Of a DNA stretch of 8,078 nucleotides, positions 1 through 6,383 are shown piece after piece. The position numbers were made by a program, and so were the translations under genes. The stretch is from Cellvibrionales bacterium UBA3090 (GTDB taxonomy: Bacteria > Pseudomonadota > Gammaproteobacteria > Pseudomonadales > Porticoccaceae), in NCBI GenBank assembly GCA_002367235.1, contig DFBC01000012.1, forward strand, positions 1 to 8,078, given 5' to 3'. The notes under the pieces were generated by a model that saw nothing but the letters and a program-made list of their open reading frames with translations, was not told the origin of the DNA and did not search any database. The number at the start of each line of letters is the position of its first letter. Position 1 is the first letter of the stretch.

Positions 1-258
1 AAGCTTTTTAGTGGGGCCAATTGCGATTCGCTTGTCTGTTACTACCACGGGAACAGAACTTGTGTTCAATCTGTGTCTTGGTAACTTCTGCGCTCTTTAC
101 GCGGTTTTTCAATGACAGCTGCCGGATCGTTCTTTTTATCGGGCAACTATCTCAATATATTCAATAGCAGGCTTGCGCCTTATCGTTTGCTGAACACGTA
201 TGCTCTAAGTACTTTTACTAAGCGACCGGCGGTATTGTCCGGGGGTTCAGCACAACCG
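1..258 (-). promoter_or_regulatory. Probable 5' leader of divergent rne (RNase E)
   Basis: This stretch has no convincing coding region on either strand. A reverse-strand sigma-70-like promoter lies just to its right, and transcription from it would cross this whole stretch and leave the window. In Escherichia and Pseudomonas the gene divergent from rluC is rne. Its mRNA has a leader of several hundred nt that RNase E binds to autoregulate its own synthesis. A leader of at least 258 nt here fits that. A GC-rich part near the 5' end has short self-complementary pieces (TTGT 235-238 with ACAA 252-255; CCGG 226-229 with CCGG 256-259). The rne coding region itself is not in the window, so the assignment rests on synteny and leader length, not on a recognised conserved RNA motif. 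Confidence 0.4.
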
Positions 259-264
259 GCAGGA

Positions 265-293
265 ACTATATCAGCTATTGTCAACCCCTTCAA
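265..293 (-). promoter_or_regulatory. Putative sigma-70 promoter, reverse strand (rne direction)
   Basis: On the reverse strand there is a -35 TTGAAG (288-293, 4 of 6 matches to TTGACA), a 17 bp spacer and a -10 TATAGT (265-270, 5 of 6). Predicted transcription starts near 258 and proceeds leftwards. A perfect TTGACA also occurs on this strand at 279-284, but nothing resembling a -10 lies at the right distance from it. Confidence 0.4.
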
Positions 294-302
294 TTCAAAG
301 AT

Positions 303-329
303 TTGTAAAGGTGTACTTAATTCTATGAT
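303..329 (+). promoter_or_regulatory. Weak candidate promoter for rluC
   Basis: TTGTAA (303-308) and TATGAT (324-329) each resemble sigma-70 boxes (4/6 and 5/6), but the spacer is only 15 bp. Transcription would start around 336 and give a leader of about 74 nt before the chosen rluC start. It is the best forward candidate in the divergent region, but not strong. Confidence 0.22.
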
Positions 330-409
330 TATCGTAGGTTTTTTTGTGATGGGTGTCTCCGCTTTGTCTAGCTGTTAGAATGCCCTGCTTTCCTTCTGTG
401 GCTATACCG

Positions 410-1357
410 ATGTCCGACCTTCGTGCCAATACTGTTGCTGTGAAATTTGTTGAAATTACCCCTGATCAAGCTGGTCAACGGGTGGACAATTTTTTGTTGG
501 CAAGCCTGAAAGGTGTTCCTAAATCACGTATTTATAGAATTCTTCGTAAGGGAGAGGTTCGGGTGAATGGTTCCCGAGTTAAGCCTGAATACAAGTTGTG
601 CGGCGGTGACAAAGTTAGAATACCCCCGGTGCGGGTTGCTGAGAGAGCCGCGCCTGTAGGGCCTAGCCCAAAATTACAGCGACTTCTCGAGGCAAGTGTC
701 ATATATGAAGATTCGTCGTTATTAGTGGTGAACAAGCCTTCGGGTTTGGCTGTGCATGGCGGTAGCGGGGTTAATCTGGGTTTGATTGAAGCGTTGAGGG
801 CGACCCGGCCGAGCCATTCATTTTTGGAGTTGGTTCATCGGCTGGATCGCGAGACGTCGGGCTGTTTGATCGTTGCTAAAAAGCGCTCATCCTTGCGTTT
901 TTTACAGGACGAAATGCGCGCAAGGCATGTTGTTAAGGTTTATCAAGCCCTGGCGGTAGGTCGTTGGCCTAGAGGTATGAAGCGGATAGATATGCCACTC
1001 CTGAAGACCGAAGTAAAGTCGGGAGAGCGGGTCGTAAGGATTCACCCGGAAGGCAAGCGCTCAGTTACACGATTTGCTGTTTTGCAGCGTTTTGATCAGG
1101 CGACATTAATGGAGGCGACCTTAGAAACGGGGCGAACTCACCAAATTAGGGTGCATAGTCAATATGCGGGATGTCCGCTGGCTGGGGATGAAAAGTATGG
1201 TGATGATGACTGTAACCGGCAGATGAAAGCTTTGGGGTTGAAGCGAATGTTTTTGCATGCTTTAAAGCTGCAATTTAAGAGTCCAGAGGGTGAGGTGATC
1301 AAGGTTGAGGCTCCTCTGCCGGAGGAGTTGAAACAAGTACTGGAAAAGCTGGGGTAG
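410..1357 (+). CDS. rluC: 23S rRNA pseudouridine synthase RluC
   Basis: RluC isomerises specific uridines of 23S rRNA to pseudouridine (955, 2504 and 2580 in E. coli), around the peptidyl transferase centre. The 315-residue product has an N-terminal S4 RNA-binding domain (about 17-75: DQAGQRVDNFL, GVPKSRIYRILRKGEVRVN, KPEYKL). This is followed by an RluA-family catalytic domain with HRLDRETSG, whose Asp146 is the catalytic residue (D144 in E. coli). GRTHQIRVH and LAGDEKYG, the usual motif II/III blocks, come later. The reading frame is open further upstream (GTG 353, ATG 380), but ATG 410 gives a length close to the E. coli protein (319 aa) and an N terminus that aligns with it. No start has a good Shine-Dalgarno, so the exact start is uncertain. 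The HAD gene follows three bases after the stop, suggesting cotranscription. Confidence 0.95.
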   Translation: MSDLRANTVAVKFVEITPDQAGQRVDNFLLASLKGVPKSRIYRILRKGEVRVNGSRVKPEYKLCGGDKVRIPPVRVAERAAPVGPSPKLQRLLEASVIYEDSSLLVVNKPSGLAVHGGSGVNLGLIEALRATRPSHSFLELVHRLDRETSGCLIVAKKRSSLRFLQDEMRARHVVKVYQALAVGRWPRGMKRIDMPLLKTEVKSGERVVRIHPEGKRSVTRFAVLQRFDQATLMEATLETGRTHQIRVHSQYAGCPLAGDEKYGDDDCNRQMKALGLKRMFLHALKLQFKSPEGEVIKVEAPLPEELKQVLEKLG

Positions 1358-1360
1358 TCT

Positions 1361-2008
1361 GTGGCCAAGTTATTGATATTTGATTGGGATGGTACGCTTT
1401 GTGACTCACTTTCCCGTATAGCGCTGTGTATTCGCTGTGCGGCAGAAGAGGTGGGGCTTCCAGCCCCTCTAGAGCATGAAGCTCGGGAAATTGTTGGTTT
1501 GGGACTGATTGACGCCCTTGAGGCGTTGTTCCCTGGTATTCACATGGATCAGATTTTGGCAATGCGCGACAGTTATTCTCGTCATTTTGTTAAGCTTGAT
1601 AGCGAGCCGTCGCCTTTTTTTGAGGGTGTCGAAACTACGCTTGAGCAACTAAAAGGCGAGGGCTACCTGCTTGCTGTAGCCACGGGTAAGAGTAGGCGGG
1701 GTTTGGATCGGGTTCTTAAGGCTAGAAATTTGTCAGGGTTTTTTCATGGAAGCCGTTGTGCCGATGAAACGGCCGGCAAACCAAATCCAAAGATGTTGCA
1801 CGAGCTGTTAGATGAGTTTCGGTTTCTGCCTGGCGACGCTTTGATGGTGGGTGATACTGAGTTTGATATGTCTATGGCTGTCAATGCCGGGGTATCAAGA
1901 GTCGCCGTCAGTTATGGGGCCCATTCGCCTGATAGGTTGCGTAAGTATCAGCCTCTGGCGTGTCTGGATAAGTTTGCTGAAATCAGGGGTCTGCTAAAGT
2001 CATTTTAG
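1361..2008 (+). CDS. HAD-superfamily phosphatase, phosphoglycolate phosphatase-like
   Basis: This 215-residue haloacid dehalogenase-type hydrolase probably dephosphorylates a small phosphorylated metabolite in the cytoplasm. All four HAD motifs are visible. They are DWDGTLCDS with nucleophile Asp8 and Asp10, Thr108 in VATGK, Lys140 in AGKPNP, and GDTEFDM with Asp165 and Asp169 for Mg2+. The region between motifs I and II (about 16-85) fits the small helical C1 cap of the Gph group, and the length is normal for that group. The GTG start is the first possible one: the in-frame rluC stop is two codons upstream, and a GGGG run at 1351-1354 is a reasonable ribosome site. Pseudomonas carries a similar HAD gene at this place after rluC, but E. 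coli does not. The substrate is unknown; phosphoglycolate or nucleoside monophosphates are possibilities. Confidence 0.85.
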   Translation: MAKLLIFDWDGTLCDSLSRIALCIRCAAEEVGLPAPLEHEAREIVGLGLIDALEALFPGIHMDQILAMRDSYSRHFVKLDSEPSPFFEGVETTLEQLKGEGYLLAVATGKSRRGLDRVLKARNLSGFFHGSRCADETAGKPNPKMLHELLDEFRFLPGDALMVGDTEFDMSMAVNAGVSRVAVSYGAHSPDRLRKYQPLACLDKFAEIRGLLKSF

Positions 2009-2024
2009 TAAAATCAATATAAAA

Positions 2025-2050
2025 TAATGAGTTACCATTACTTTTTAATG
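2025..2050. terminator. Weak AT-rich hairpins between convergent genes
   Basis: The 48 bp gap between the HAD gene and maf contains TAATG (2025-2029), CATTA (2036-2040) and TAATG (2046-2050), which can form either of two mutually exclusive 5-bp hairpins. A short T run (2042-2046) follows the first one. A convergent gene pair needs termination here, but the stems have only one G-C pair each and are too weak for a confident call. Confidence 0.2.
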
Positions 2051-2056
2051 TTAAGT

Positions 2057-2623
2057 CTAGTTTCTGTTGCGTAGCATTTGGCTTAACCTGATGAGCGGGA
2101 GGCCAATTAACGCAGTTGGATCGTTACCGTAGATACCATCAAATAATGTAATTCCTAGACCCTCGCTTTTGAAACTCCCTGCACAATCGTAAGGTTCGTC
2201 TTTCTTCAGATAGTCGACAATTTCTGGATCGCTTAGTTGGCGAAAGACAACGTCGGTAGGCACTACATCCACATTAATATGGCCAGTTGCACTGTTGAGC
2301 AGGGCGATTCCTGTAAGAAAGGTTACTCGGTGCCCGGATTGAGCCTTCAGCTGTTGATAAGCCACCTCATAATTACCCGGTTTGGTGAGTATTGAGTCTT
2401 TATAGGTGGCTACCTGATCAGAACCAATGATTAAGTTTTTTGGGTAGTGGGCGGCCAGTGTTTCAGCTTTAGCGATGGACAGGCGTCTTACCAGTTGATC
2501 GGGTGGTTCATCAAGCTTGGGTGTCTCATCTATATCAGGAGAAATGCATTCAAAAGGTATCTGGAGTCTTTCAAGTAAAGCCCGCCGATAGCGTGAGGAG
2601 GAGGCAAGTATCAGGTTTGGCAT
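2057..2623 (-). CDS. yceF: Maf/YceF-type nucleoside triphosphate pyrophosphatase (m7GTP)
   Basis: Maf-family enzymes hydrolyse non-canonical nucleoside triphosphates to monophosphate and pyrophosphate. The YceF branch prefers 7-methyl-GTP. The 188-residue product starts MPNLILASSSRYRRALLE, the substrate-loop signature. It then has DIDETP (30-35), GSDQV with catalytic Asp69, KP at 81-82, CAGSFKSEG in the C-terminal half, and GLPLIRLSQML near the end. SDQV and the CAGSFKSEG block match E. coli YceF closely, rather than the Maf/YhdE (dTTP/UTP) branch. ATG 2623 is preceded by AAGAG (2631-2635) at 7 nt. The gene runs opposite to its neighbours, converging with the HAD gene and diverging from yceD, as yceF does in E. 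coli. sppA, which sits beside maf in some pseudomonads, is absent. Confidence 0.94.
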   Translation of the reverse strand: MPNLILASSSRYRRALLERLQIPFECISPDIDETPKLDEPPDQLVRRLSIAKAETLAAHYPKNLIIGSDQVATYKDSILTKPGNYEVAYQQLKAQSGHRVTFLTGIALLNSATGHINVDVVPTDVVFRQLSDPEIVDYLKKDEPYDCAGSFKSEGLGITLFDGIYGNDPTALIGLPLIRLSQMLRNRN

Positions 2624-2676
2624 ATATATTCTCTTGTGCCCTATTAATTTGTCCGTGTGATGTAAATATGGGGGGC

Positions 2677-2707
2677 ATTATATAGGGGTTTTAACCGGGG
2701 CCTTTAA
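2677..2707 (-). promoter_or_regulatory. Promoter of maf/yceF
   Basis: On the reverse strand there is a perfect -10 TATAAT (2677-2682). The -35 is poor: TAAAGG at 18 bp or TTAAAG at 19 bp is the best available. The predicted start near 2670 gives a leader of about 48 nt to the maf ATG, and the discriminator is a GC-rich GCCCCCC. The weak -35 coincides with an inverted repeat listed separately, so an activator or repressor may act here. Confidence 0.5.
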
Positions 2708-2709
2708 AA
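2689..2709. repeat. Inverted repeat TTTTAA-N9-TTAAAA in the maf/yceD divergent region
   Basis: TTTTAA (2689-2694) and TTAAAA (2704-2709) are exact inverted copies separated by nine mostly G/C bases, giving about two helical half-turns between arm centres. It overlies the -35 region of the maf promoter and lies about 80 bp upstream of the yceD start. It looks like an operator for a dimeric regulator, but short A/T palindromes arise easily by chance. Confidence 0.25.
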
Positions 2710-2743
2710 TGTTCTGAAAGCCCTTATTTTCGGGAAGTTTTCT

Positions 2744-2772
2744 TTGACAGATCAAGGTCATATCACTATTAT
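2744..2772 (+). promoter_or_regulatory. Near-consensus sigma-70 promoter of the yceD-rpmF-plsX-fab operon
   Basis: TTGACA (2744-2749, perfect), a 17 bp spacer, then TATTAT (2767-2772, 5 of 6). It is the best promoter in the window. The discriminator is TGCGCGCC (2773-2780), very GC-rich, as in promoters inhibited by ppGpp and DksA. Transcription should begin around 2778-2780, only two to four bases before the yceD ATG at 2782. The same TGCGCGCCT string follows the -10 of the acpP promoter. Confidence 0.8.
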
Positions 2773-2781
2773 TGCGCGCCT

Positions 2782-3321
2782 ATGTCGATACCCCCTAAGA
2801 GAATCATTTTGCCGCAAGTGGTTGATCCACGGCGCTTAGTGAATCAGGGCGTTACACTGACTGGCGAGATTAACCCTGATTTCTGTATCAGGCTGGCCGA
2901 AGCCGTTGATGAAATTAGTCAGCCCATTGTGGTTAACTTGGTTTTTGATACAGCCGAACAAGGCCGTAAAGTGGTGCGTGGAACTGCATCAACGACAGTT
3001 ATTCTTGCCTGCCAGCGTTGCCTGGAACCCATGGAATTGCCATTGGCAGTTGATATGGCTCTCGGTATTGTTTGGTCTGAGGATCAGGCAAAGGCGCTGC
3101 CCCGGGAGTTGGATCCTTGGATTGTTGAGGACGAGGCGGGTGATATCGCTGCTTTGGTTGAGGAAGAGTTACTATTGGCTATGCCATTTGTAACCTATCA
3201 CTCAGAAGATCAGTGTAGTGCTACTGCCAGCCATGCAACTGGCGAAGATTTAGGGGAAATAAAGGAAGAAAACCCCTTTGGTATTCTGGAGCAACTGAAG
3301 AACAGTGGCTCGGATAATTAA
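2782..3321 (+). CDS. yceD: YceD/DUF177 large-subunit rRNA accumulation protein
   Basis: YceD proteins (DUF177) are linked to accumulation of 23S rRNA and almost always sit directly before rpmF, as here. The 179-residue product has the hallmark CQRC motif (Cys77, Cys80) in TVILACQRCLEP and a third conserved cysteine (Cys145) in SEDQC. It also has the acidic stretch WIVEDEAGDIAALVEEELLLAMP and the C-terminal NPFGILEQLK block. ATG 2782 lies at the predicted transcription start and has no Shine-Dalgarno, so translation is probably leaderless. A rival start is TTG 2809, which has AAGAGA (2797-2802) six bases upstream and would remove nine residues. The gap to rpmF is 25 bp, and both genes are surely cotranscribed. 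The molecular mechanism of YceD is poorly known, although the family assignment is secure. Confidence 0.93.
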   Translation: MSIPPKRIILPQVVDPRRLVNQGVTLTGEINPDFCIRLAEAVDEISQPIVVNLVFDTAEQGRKVVRGTASTTVILACQRCLEPMELPLAVDMALGIVWSEDQAKALPRELDPWIVEDEAGDIAALVEEELLLAMPFVTYHSEDQCSATASHATGEDLGEIKEENPFGILEQLKNSGSDN

Positions 3322-3346
3322 TAAACAGTTTTATCAGGAGTAACAC

Positions 3347-3526
3347 ATGGCCGTACAAAAGAGCCGCAAGACTCGTTCCAAGCGTGGCATGCGTCGTTCA
3401 CACGATGCGCTCAGTGGACCAACCTTGTCTACCGATCCAGTTAGCGGTGAAAAACACCATCGTCACCACGTTTCTGCTGACGGTTTCTACCGCGGTAAGA
3501 AAGTGGTTGATATCGCTGAAGACTAA
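3347..3526 (+). CDS. rpmF: 50S ribosomal protein L32
   Basis: This is a 59-residue basic protein of the large ribosomal subunit. It begins MAVQKSRKTRSKRGMRRSHD, nearly identical to the E. coli L32 N terminus, and continues with SGEKHHRHHVSADGFYRGKKV. E. coli L32 is 57 aa. It has no cysteine, so it is the zinc-free form and not the zinc-ribbon paralogue. AGGAG (3336-3340) lies six bases before the ATG, the textbook arrangement and much stronger than those of yceD or plsX on either side. This suits a protein needed in ribosome-level amounts. The gene lies between yceD and plsX with short gaps and no own promoter that I can see. Confidence 0.98.
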   Translation: MAVQKSRKTRSKRGMRRSHDALSGPTLSTDPVSGEKHHRHHVSADGFYRGKKVVDIAED

Positions 3527-3554
3527 AGTTTTCTCCGACTGACAGTATTTATCT

Positions 3555-4595
3555 TTGGCTGACTCTCTGTGTCTCGCCATTGACACCATGGGCGGGGACT
3601 TCGGTCCTCGCATCACGGTTCCCTCGACCCTCGATATTCTTCGTAAGTACCCCCTCCTGCATGTTGTATTGCTAGGCGATGCCTTGCAAATACAGCACGA
3701 AATAGACGCTGCCGGACTAGTCGATACTGATCGTGTTGTGGTGCAGCATTGCCCTCAATCGGTCTCCATGGATGAAAAGCCCACCTCGGCGCTGCGTAAT
3801 AAACGTGATTCGTCTATGTGGCATGCATTGCGTTTGGTTGCAGAAGGAAAGGCTAAAGCTTGCGTCAGCGCTGGCAATACAGGCGCATTAATGGCTATGT
3901 CTCTGTTTCAATTGCGCACCTTGCCAGGCATCAGTCGTCCCGCTATTTGCACAAAAGTCCCAACGGCATCGGGTTATACCTATTTGTTGGATTTGGGCGC
4001 TAATCTAGAGTGCTCTGCAGAACAGCTCTACCAGTTTGGTTTGATGGCATCGCTGGCAGCTTCTGCTATTGATGGTAATCGTTCGCCTACAGTGGGGTTG
4101 CTCAATATCGGTGTGGAAGAAATCAAGGGGCGTCAGGAAATTCTTGATGCTGCAGAGTTATTTAAAGCTGATTACGAAATAACCTATACGGGTTTTGTCG
4201 AGGGTGATGCTTTATTTGAAGGTGTTGCTGACATTGTTGTTTGCGATGGATTTAGTGGCAATGTGGCGCTTAAAACAAGTGAAGGTGTCGCTAAAATGAT
4301 ACAGGGTTTGTTAACGCAGGCTCTATCGCAGACACTACTTGCCAAGTTGGGTGCTTGGTTAGCTCGGCCCGCTTTAAGGAAACTGCAAAACCGTGTAGAT
4401 CCTGACCACTATAATGGGGCCAGTCTGCTAGGGTTGTGTGGCGTCGTTGTTAAGAGTCACGGCGGGGCTTCTTTATCTGGCTTTAGTCGTGCTGTAGCAG
4501 TCGCTGTTAGTGAAGCACAAAGAGATTTACCTTCTCTCATTCAAGAGCGATTGCCCCAAAAGAATAATCAACCAGAGGTATCTGATGAAGAATAA
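3555..4595 (+). CDS. plsX: Phosphate acyltransferase PlsX
   Basis: PlsX converts acyl-ACP and inorganic phosphate to acyl phosphate, the acyl donor used by PlsY at the start of phospholipid synthesis. It is a peripheral membrane enzyme. The 346-residue product shows the family blocks DTMGGDFGP (10-18), SAGNTGAL (105-112), LDLGAN (145-150), NIGVEEIKG (184-192), DGFSGN (231-236), YNGA (286-289) and KSHG (300-303). A hydrophobic stretch at about 251-270 matches the membrane-docking helices. The start must be TTG 3555. The frame has a stop at 3540-3542, no ATG or GTG lies between, and the next in-frame ATG would cut the first motif. No Shine-Dalgarno is visible, so initiation is probably weak or coupled to rpmF. 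The 3' end overlaps fabD by 11 bp. Confidence 0.96.
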   Translation: MADSLCLAIDTMGGDFGPRITVPSTLDILRKYPLLHVVLLGDALQIQHEIDAAGLVDTDRVVVQHCPQSVSMDEKPTSALRNKRDSSMWHALRLVAEGKAKACVSAGNTGALMAMSLFQLRTLPGISRPAICTKVPTASGYTYLLDLGANLECSAEQLYQFGLMASLAASAIDGNRSPTVGLLNIGVEEIKGRQEILDAAELFKADYEITYTGFVEGDALFEGVADIVVCDGFSGNVALKTSEGVAKMIQGLLTQALSQTLLAKLGAWLARPALRKLQNRVDPDHYNGASLLGLCGVVVKSHGGASLSGFSRAVAVAVSEAQRDLPSLIQERLPQKNNQPEVSDEE

Positions 4596-5520
4596 TCTTG
4601 CTTTTGTCTTTCCTGGACAAGGTTCACAAAAAATTGGCATGTTGGCGGAACTAGCCGAGCAGAATGAGACCGTTATCGATACGTTCGCTGAGGCTTCAGA
4701 GGTCTTGGGTTATGACTTGTGGGATATGGTGCAAAACGGCACCCAGGAAGATATCACGCTTACCGAGCGCACCCAGCCATTATTACTGACAGCCAGTGTG
4801 GCGGTATGGCGAATTTGGCAGGCTAAAGGCGGCCCCCAGCCAGCACTGATGGCTGGACACAGTTTAGGGGAGTGGTCAGCTCTGGTCTGCTCTGGTGTCG
4901 TCGCATTCAAGGATGCGGTGCGATTGGTTCGTAATCGTGGTGCTTATATGCAGCAAGCGGTGCCTGCCGGCGAAGGTGCTATGGCTGCAATCATTGGTCT
5001 TGATGATGATCTGATTAAGTCTATTTGTGCCGAGGCCTGTCAGGGCGAGGAAGTGGCTGCAGTTAATTTCAATTCTCCCGGACAAGTTGTCATTGCAGGT
5101 AATGCCGCCGCCGTCGAAAGAGCGATAAGTGGATGTAAAGAAGCTGGGGCAAAGCGTGCCTTGCCATTACCGGTGAGCGCACCTTTCCATACAAATTTGA
5201 TGCAGCCCGCTGCAGAAAGGCTGGCTGAAGAGATAATGGCTACGGAGTTTTCTGCTCCACAAGTGTTGGTGGTTCATAATGTTAATGCTCAAACTGAAAA
5301 CGATCCGGAAAAAATCAAGCAATTGATGATTGAACAAATATGTAGCCCCGTTCTTTGGGTAGACTGTGTTAATACATTGGTCGCGAATGGCATTGATACG
5401 ATGGTGGAATGTGGTGCAGGCAAAGTCTTGAGTGGTCTGTGCAAGCGCATTGAACGCTCTCTTACGGCCATTGCCACGGAAGATCCAGTATCTCTGGAAA
5501 AAGCCCTTTTAGAGGTTTGA
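4585..5520 (+). CDS. fabD: Malonyl-CoA:ACP transacylase FabD
   Basis: FabD transfers malonyl from CoA to ACP, supplying the extender unit for type II fatty acid synthesis in the cytoplasm. The 311-residue protein has FPGQGSQ at 9-15 and the nucleophile elbow GHSLG with Ser93. Arg118 lies in RGAYMQ and His202 in SAPFHT; these correspond to S92, R117 and H201 of E. coli. The length matches the family (about 309). The frame is open back to ATG 4510, but ATG 4585 is right: it begins MKNNLAFVFPGQG, as in the family, and has AGAGG (4574-4578) six bases upstream. The start lies inside the end of plsX, so translational coupling is likely. fabH, which separates plsX from fabD in E. coli, is absent here as in Pseudomonas. 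Confidence 0.97.
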   Translation: MKNNLAFVFPGQGSQKIGMLAELAEQNETVIDTFAEASEVLGYDLWDMVQNGTQEDITLTERTQPLLLTASVAVWRIWQAKGGPQPALMAGHSLGEWSALVCSGVVAFKDAVRLVRNRGAYMQQAVPAGEGAMAAIIGLDDDLIKSICAEACQGEEVAAVNFNSPGQVVIAGNAAAVERAISGCKEAGAKRALPLPVSAPFHTNLMQPAAERLAEEIMATEFSAPQVLVVHNVNAQTENDPEKIKQLMIEQICSPVLWVDCVNTLVANGIDTMVECGAGKVLSGLCKRIERSLTAIATEDPVSLEKALLEV

Positions 5521-5567
5521 ACCCTCTTAACAACAAAGTGTGTTAGACGAATAATTAGGAGTTAATT

Positions 5568-6311
5568 ATGAGCATGCAGGATAAGGTGGCGTTGGTAACA
5601 GGTGCCAGTAGAGGAATTGGAGCTGCTATTGCAGCCGGTCTTGGTGCCAAGGGTGCAACTGTTATCGGTACCGCCACATCGGATGCCGGTGCGGAAGCTA
5701 TCAGTGCTCGTTTTGCTGAGCTGGGTATAAAAGGGCAAGGCATGGTTCTCGATGTGGCCAGTCAGGGGTCAATTGATGCTTTGATGGAGGTTGTTCGTGA
5801 AGAATATGGTGCTCCATTGATTCTTGTAAACAATGCAGGTATCACCAAGGACAATATTCTGATGCGAATGAAGGATGATGAATGGTTTGATGTAATCGAA
5901 ACCAATCTCAATTCTATCTATCGTTTGTCTAAGGCCTGCCTGAGGGGGATGACTAAAGCTCGCTGGGGAAGAATTATTAATATCAGCTCAGTAGTTGGAG
6001 CTATGGGTAATGCTGGCCAGACAAACTATTGTGCGACCAAAGCTGGCGTGGGTGGATTTACCCGATCTTTGGCAAAAGAGTTGGGTCCTAGAAATATCAC
6101 CGTCAATGCAGTGTCGCCAGGCTTTATCGACACAGATATGACGAAGGAGCTTCCTGACGCCAACAGGGAGCAGATCCTGTCCCAGGTTCCGTTGGGCCGT
6201 TTGGGGCAACCAGAAGAGATTGCATCAGTGGTTGATTTTCTGGCAGGAGACACGGGAGCCTACATTACCGGTGAGAATATTCACGTTAATGGTGGAATGT
6301 ATATGGCCTAA
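5568..6311 (+). CDS. fabG: 3-oxoacyl-ACP reductase FabG
   Basis: FabG reduces 3-oxoacyl-ACP to 3-hydroxyacyl-ACP with NADPH, the first reduction in each elongation round. The 247-residue short-chain dehydrogenase has the cofactor motif TGASRGIG (11-18), NNAG (88-91) and Asn113. The catalytic Ser141, Tyr154 and Lys158 (YCATK) are present. PGFIDTDM follows, and the end is typical (GENIHVNGGMYMA). It aligns with E. coli FabG (244 aa) with an offset of three. ATG 5568 has AGGAG (5557-5561) at six bases. The 47 bp gap after fabD contains an imperfect hairpin (TAACA 5528-5532 with TGTTA 5541-5545) but no T run, so readthrough from fabD is expected. Confidence 0.97.
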   Translation: MSMQDKVALVTGASRGIGAAIAAGLGAKGATVIGTATSDAGAEAISARFAELGIKGQGMVLDVASQGSIDALMEVVREEYGAPLILVNNAGITKDNILMRMKDDEWFDVIETNLNSIYRLSKACLRGMTKARWGRIINISSVVGAMGNAGQTNYCATKAGVGGFTRSLAKELGPRNITVNAVSPGFIDTDMTKELPDANREQILSQVPLGRLGQPEEIASVVDFLAGDTGAYITGENIHVNGGMYMA

Positions 6312-6330
6312 CACGCTGAATTTAAAGGTG

Positions 6331-6383
6331 AAATTAGTAATTTAATGAAACCGGTTACACAGGGTGTTATTTCAAGGTAAAAT
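6331..6383 (+). promoter_or_regulatory. acpP promoter with AT-rich UP-like element
   Basis: The -10 is TAAAAT (6378-6383). The best -35 is GTTACA (6354-6359, 4 of 6) at 18 bp. The discriminator is GCGCGCCT (6384-6391), so transcription should begin near 6390. An AT-rich tract at 6331-6350 lies at about -59 to -40, the position of UP elements bound by the RNA polymerase alpha subunits. It includes the 13-bp palindrome AAATTAGTAATTT. This gives acpP a dedicated strong promoter on top of operon readthrough, consistent with ACP being among the most abundant proteins. The leader to the acpP ATG is about 95 nt and has a short TGAC/GTCA inverted repeat right at its start (6391-6403). Confidence 0.6.

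Noticed and set aside
1..6. HindIII site AAGCTT at the very start, suggesting a cloned fragment edge
   Set aside because: The same hexamer occurs again inside the window (near 1592 and 2513) and the right end is not a HindIII site, so it proves nothing.
279..284. Perfect TTGACA on the reverse strand near the rne promoter candidate
   Set aside because: The only good -10 (TATAGT) is just 8 bp away. At 16-18 bp there is no -10-like sequence.
112..378. Open frame of 88 codons before rluC
   Set aside because: It has no recognisable domain and no Shine-Dalgarno, and it lies in the region expected to be the divergent rne leader. Its composition looks random.
353..409. Extended N terminus of rluC from GTG 353 or ATG 380
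   Set aside because: The extra residues do not align with RluC family N termini, and ATG 410 gives the normal length. Start evidence is weak for all three.
1299..1562. Reverse-strand 87-codon frame across the rluC/HAD junction
   Set aside because: It overlaps two well-supported genes and has no family features.
5525..5547. Hairpin between fabD and fabG (TAACA/TGTTA plus a bulged TC/GA extension)
   Set aside because: The stem is weak and there is no T run, so it is not a terminator. It could be an RNA processing site, but nothing in the sequence supports that specifically.
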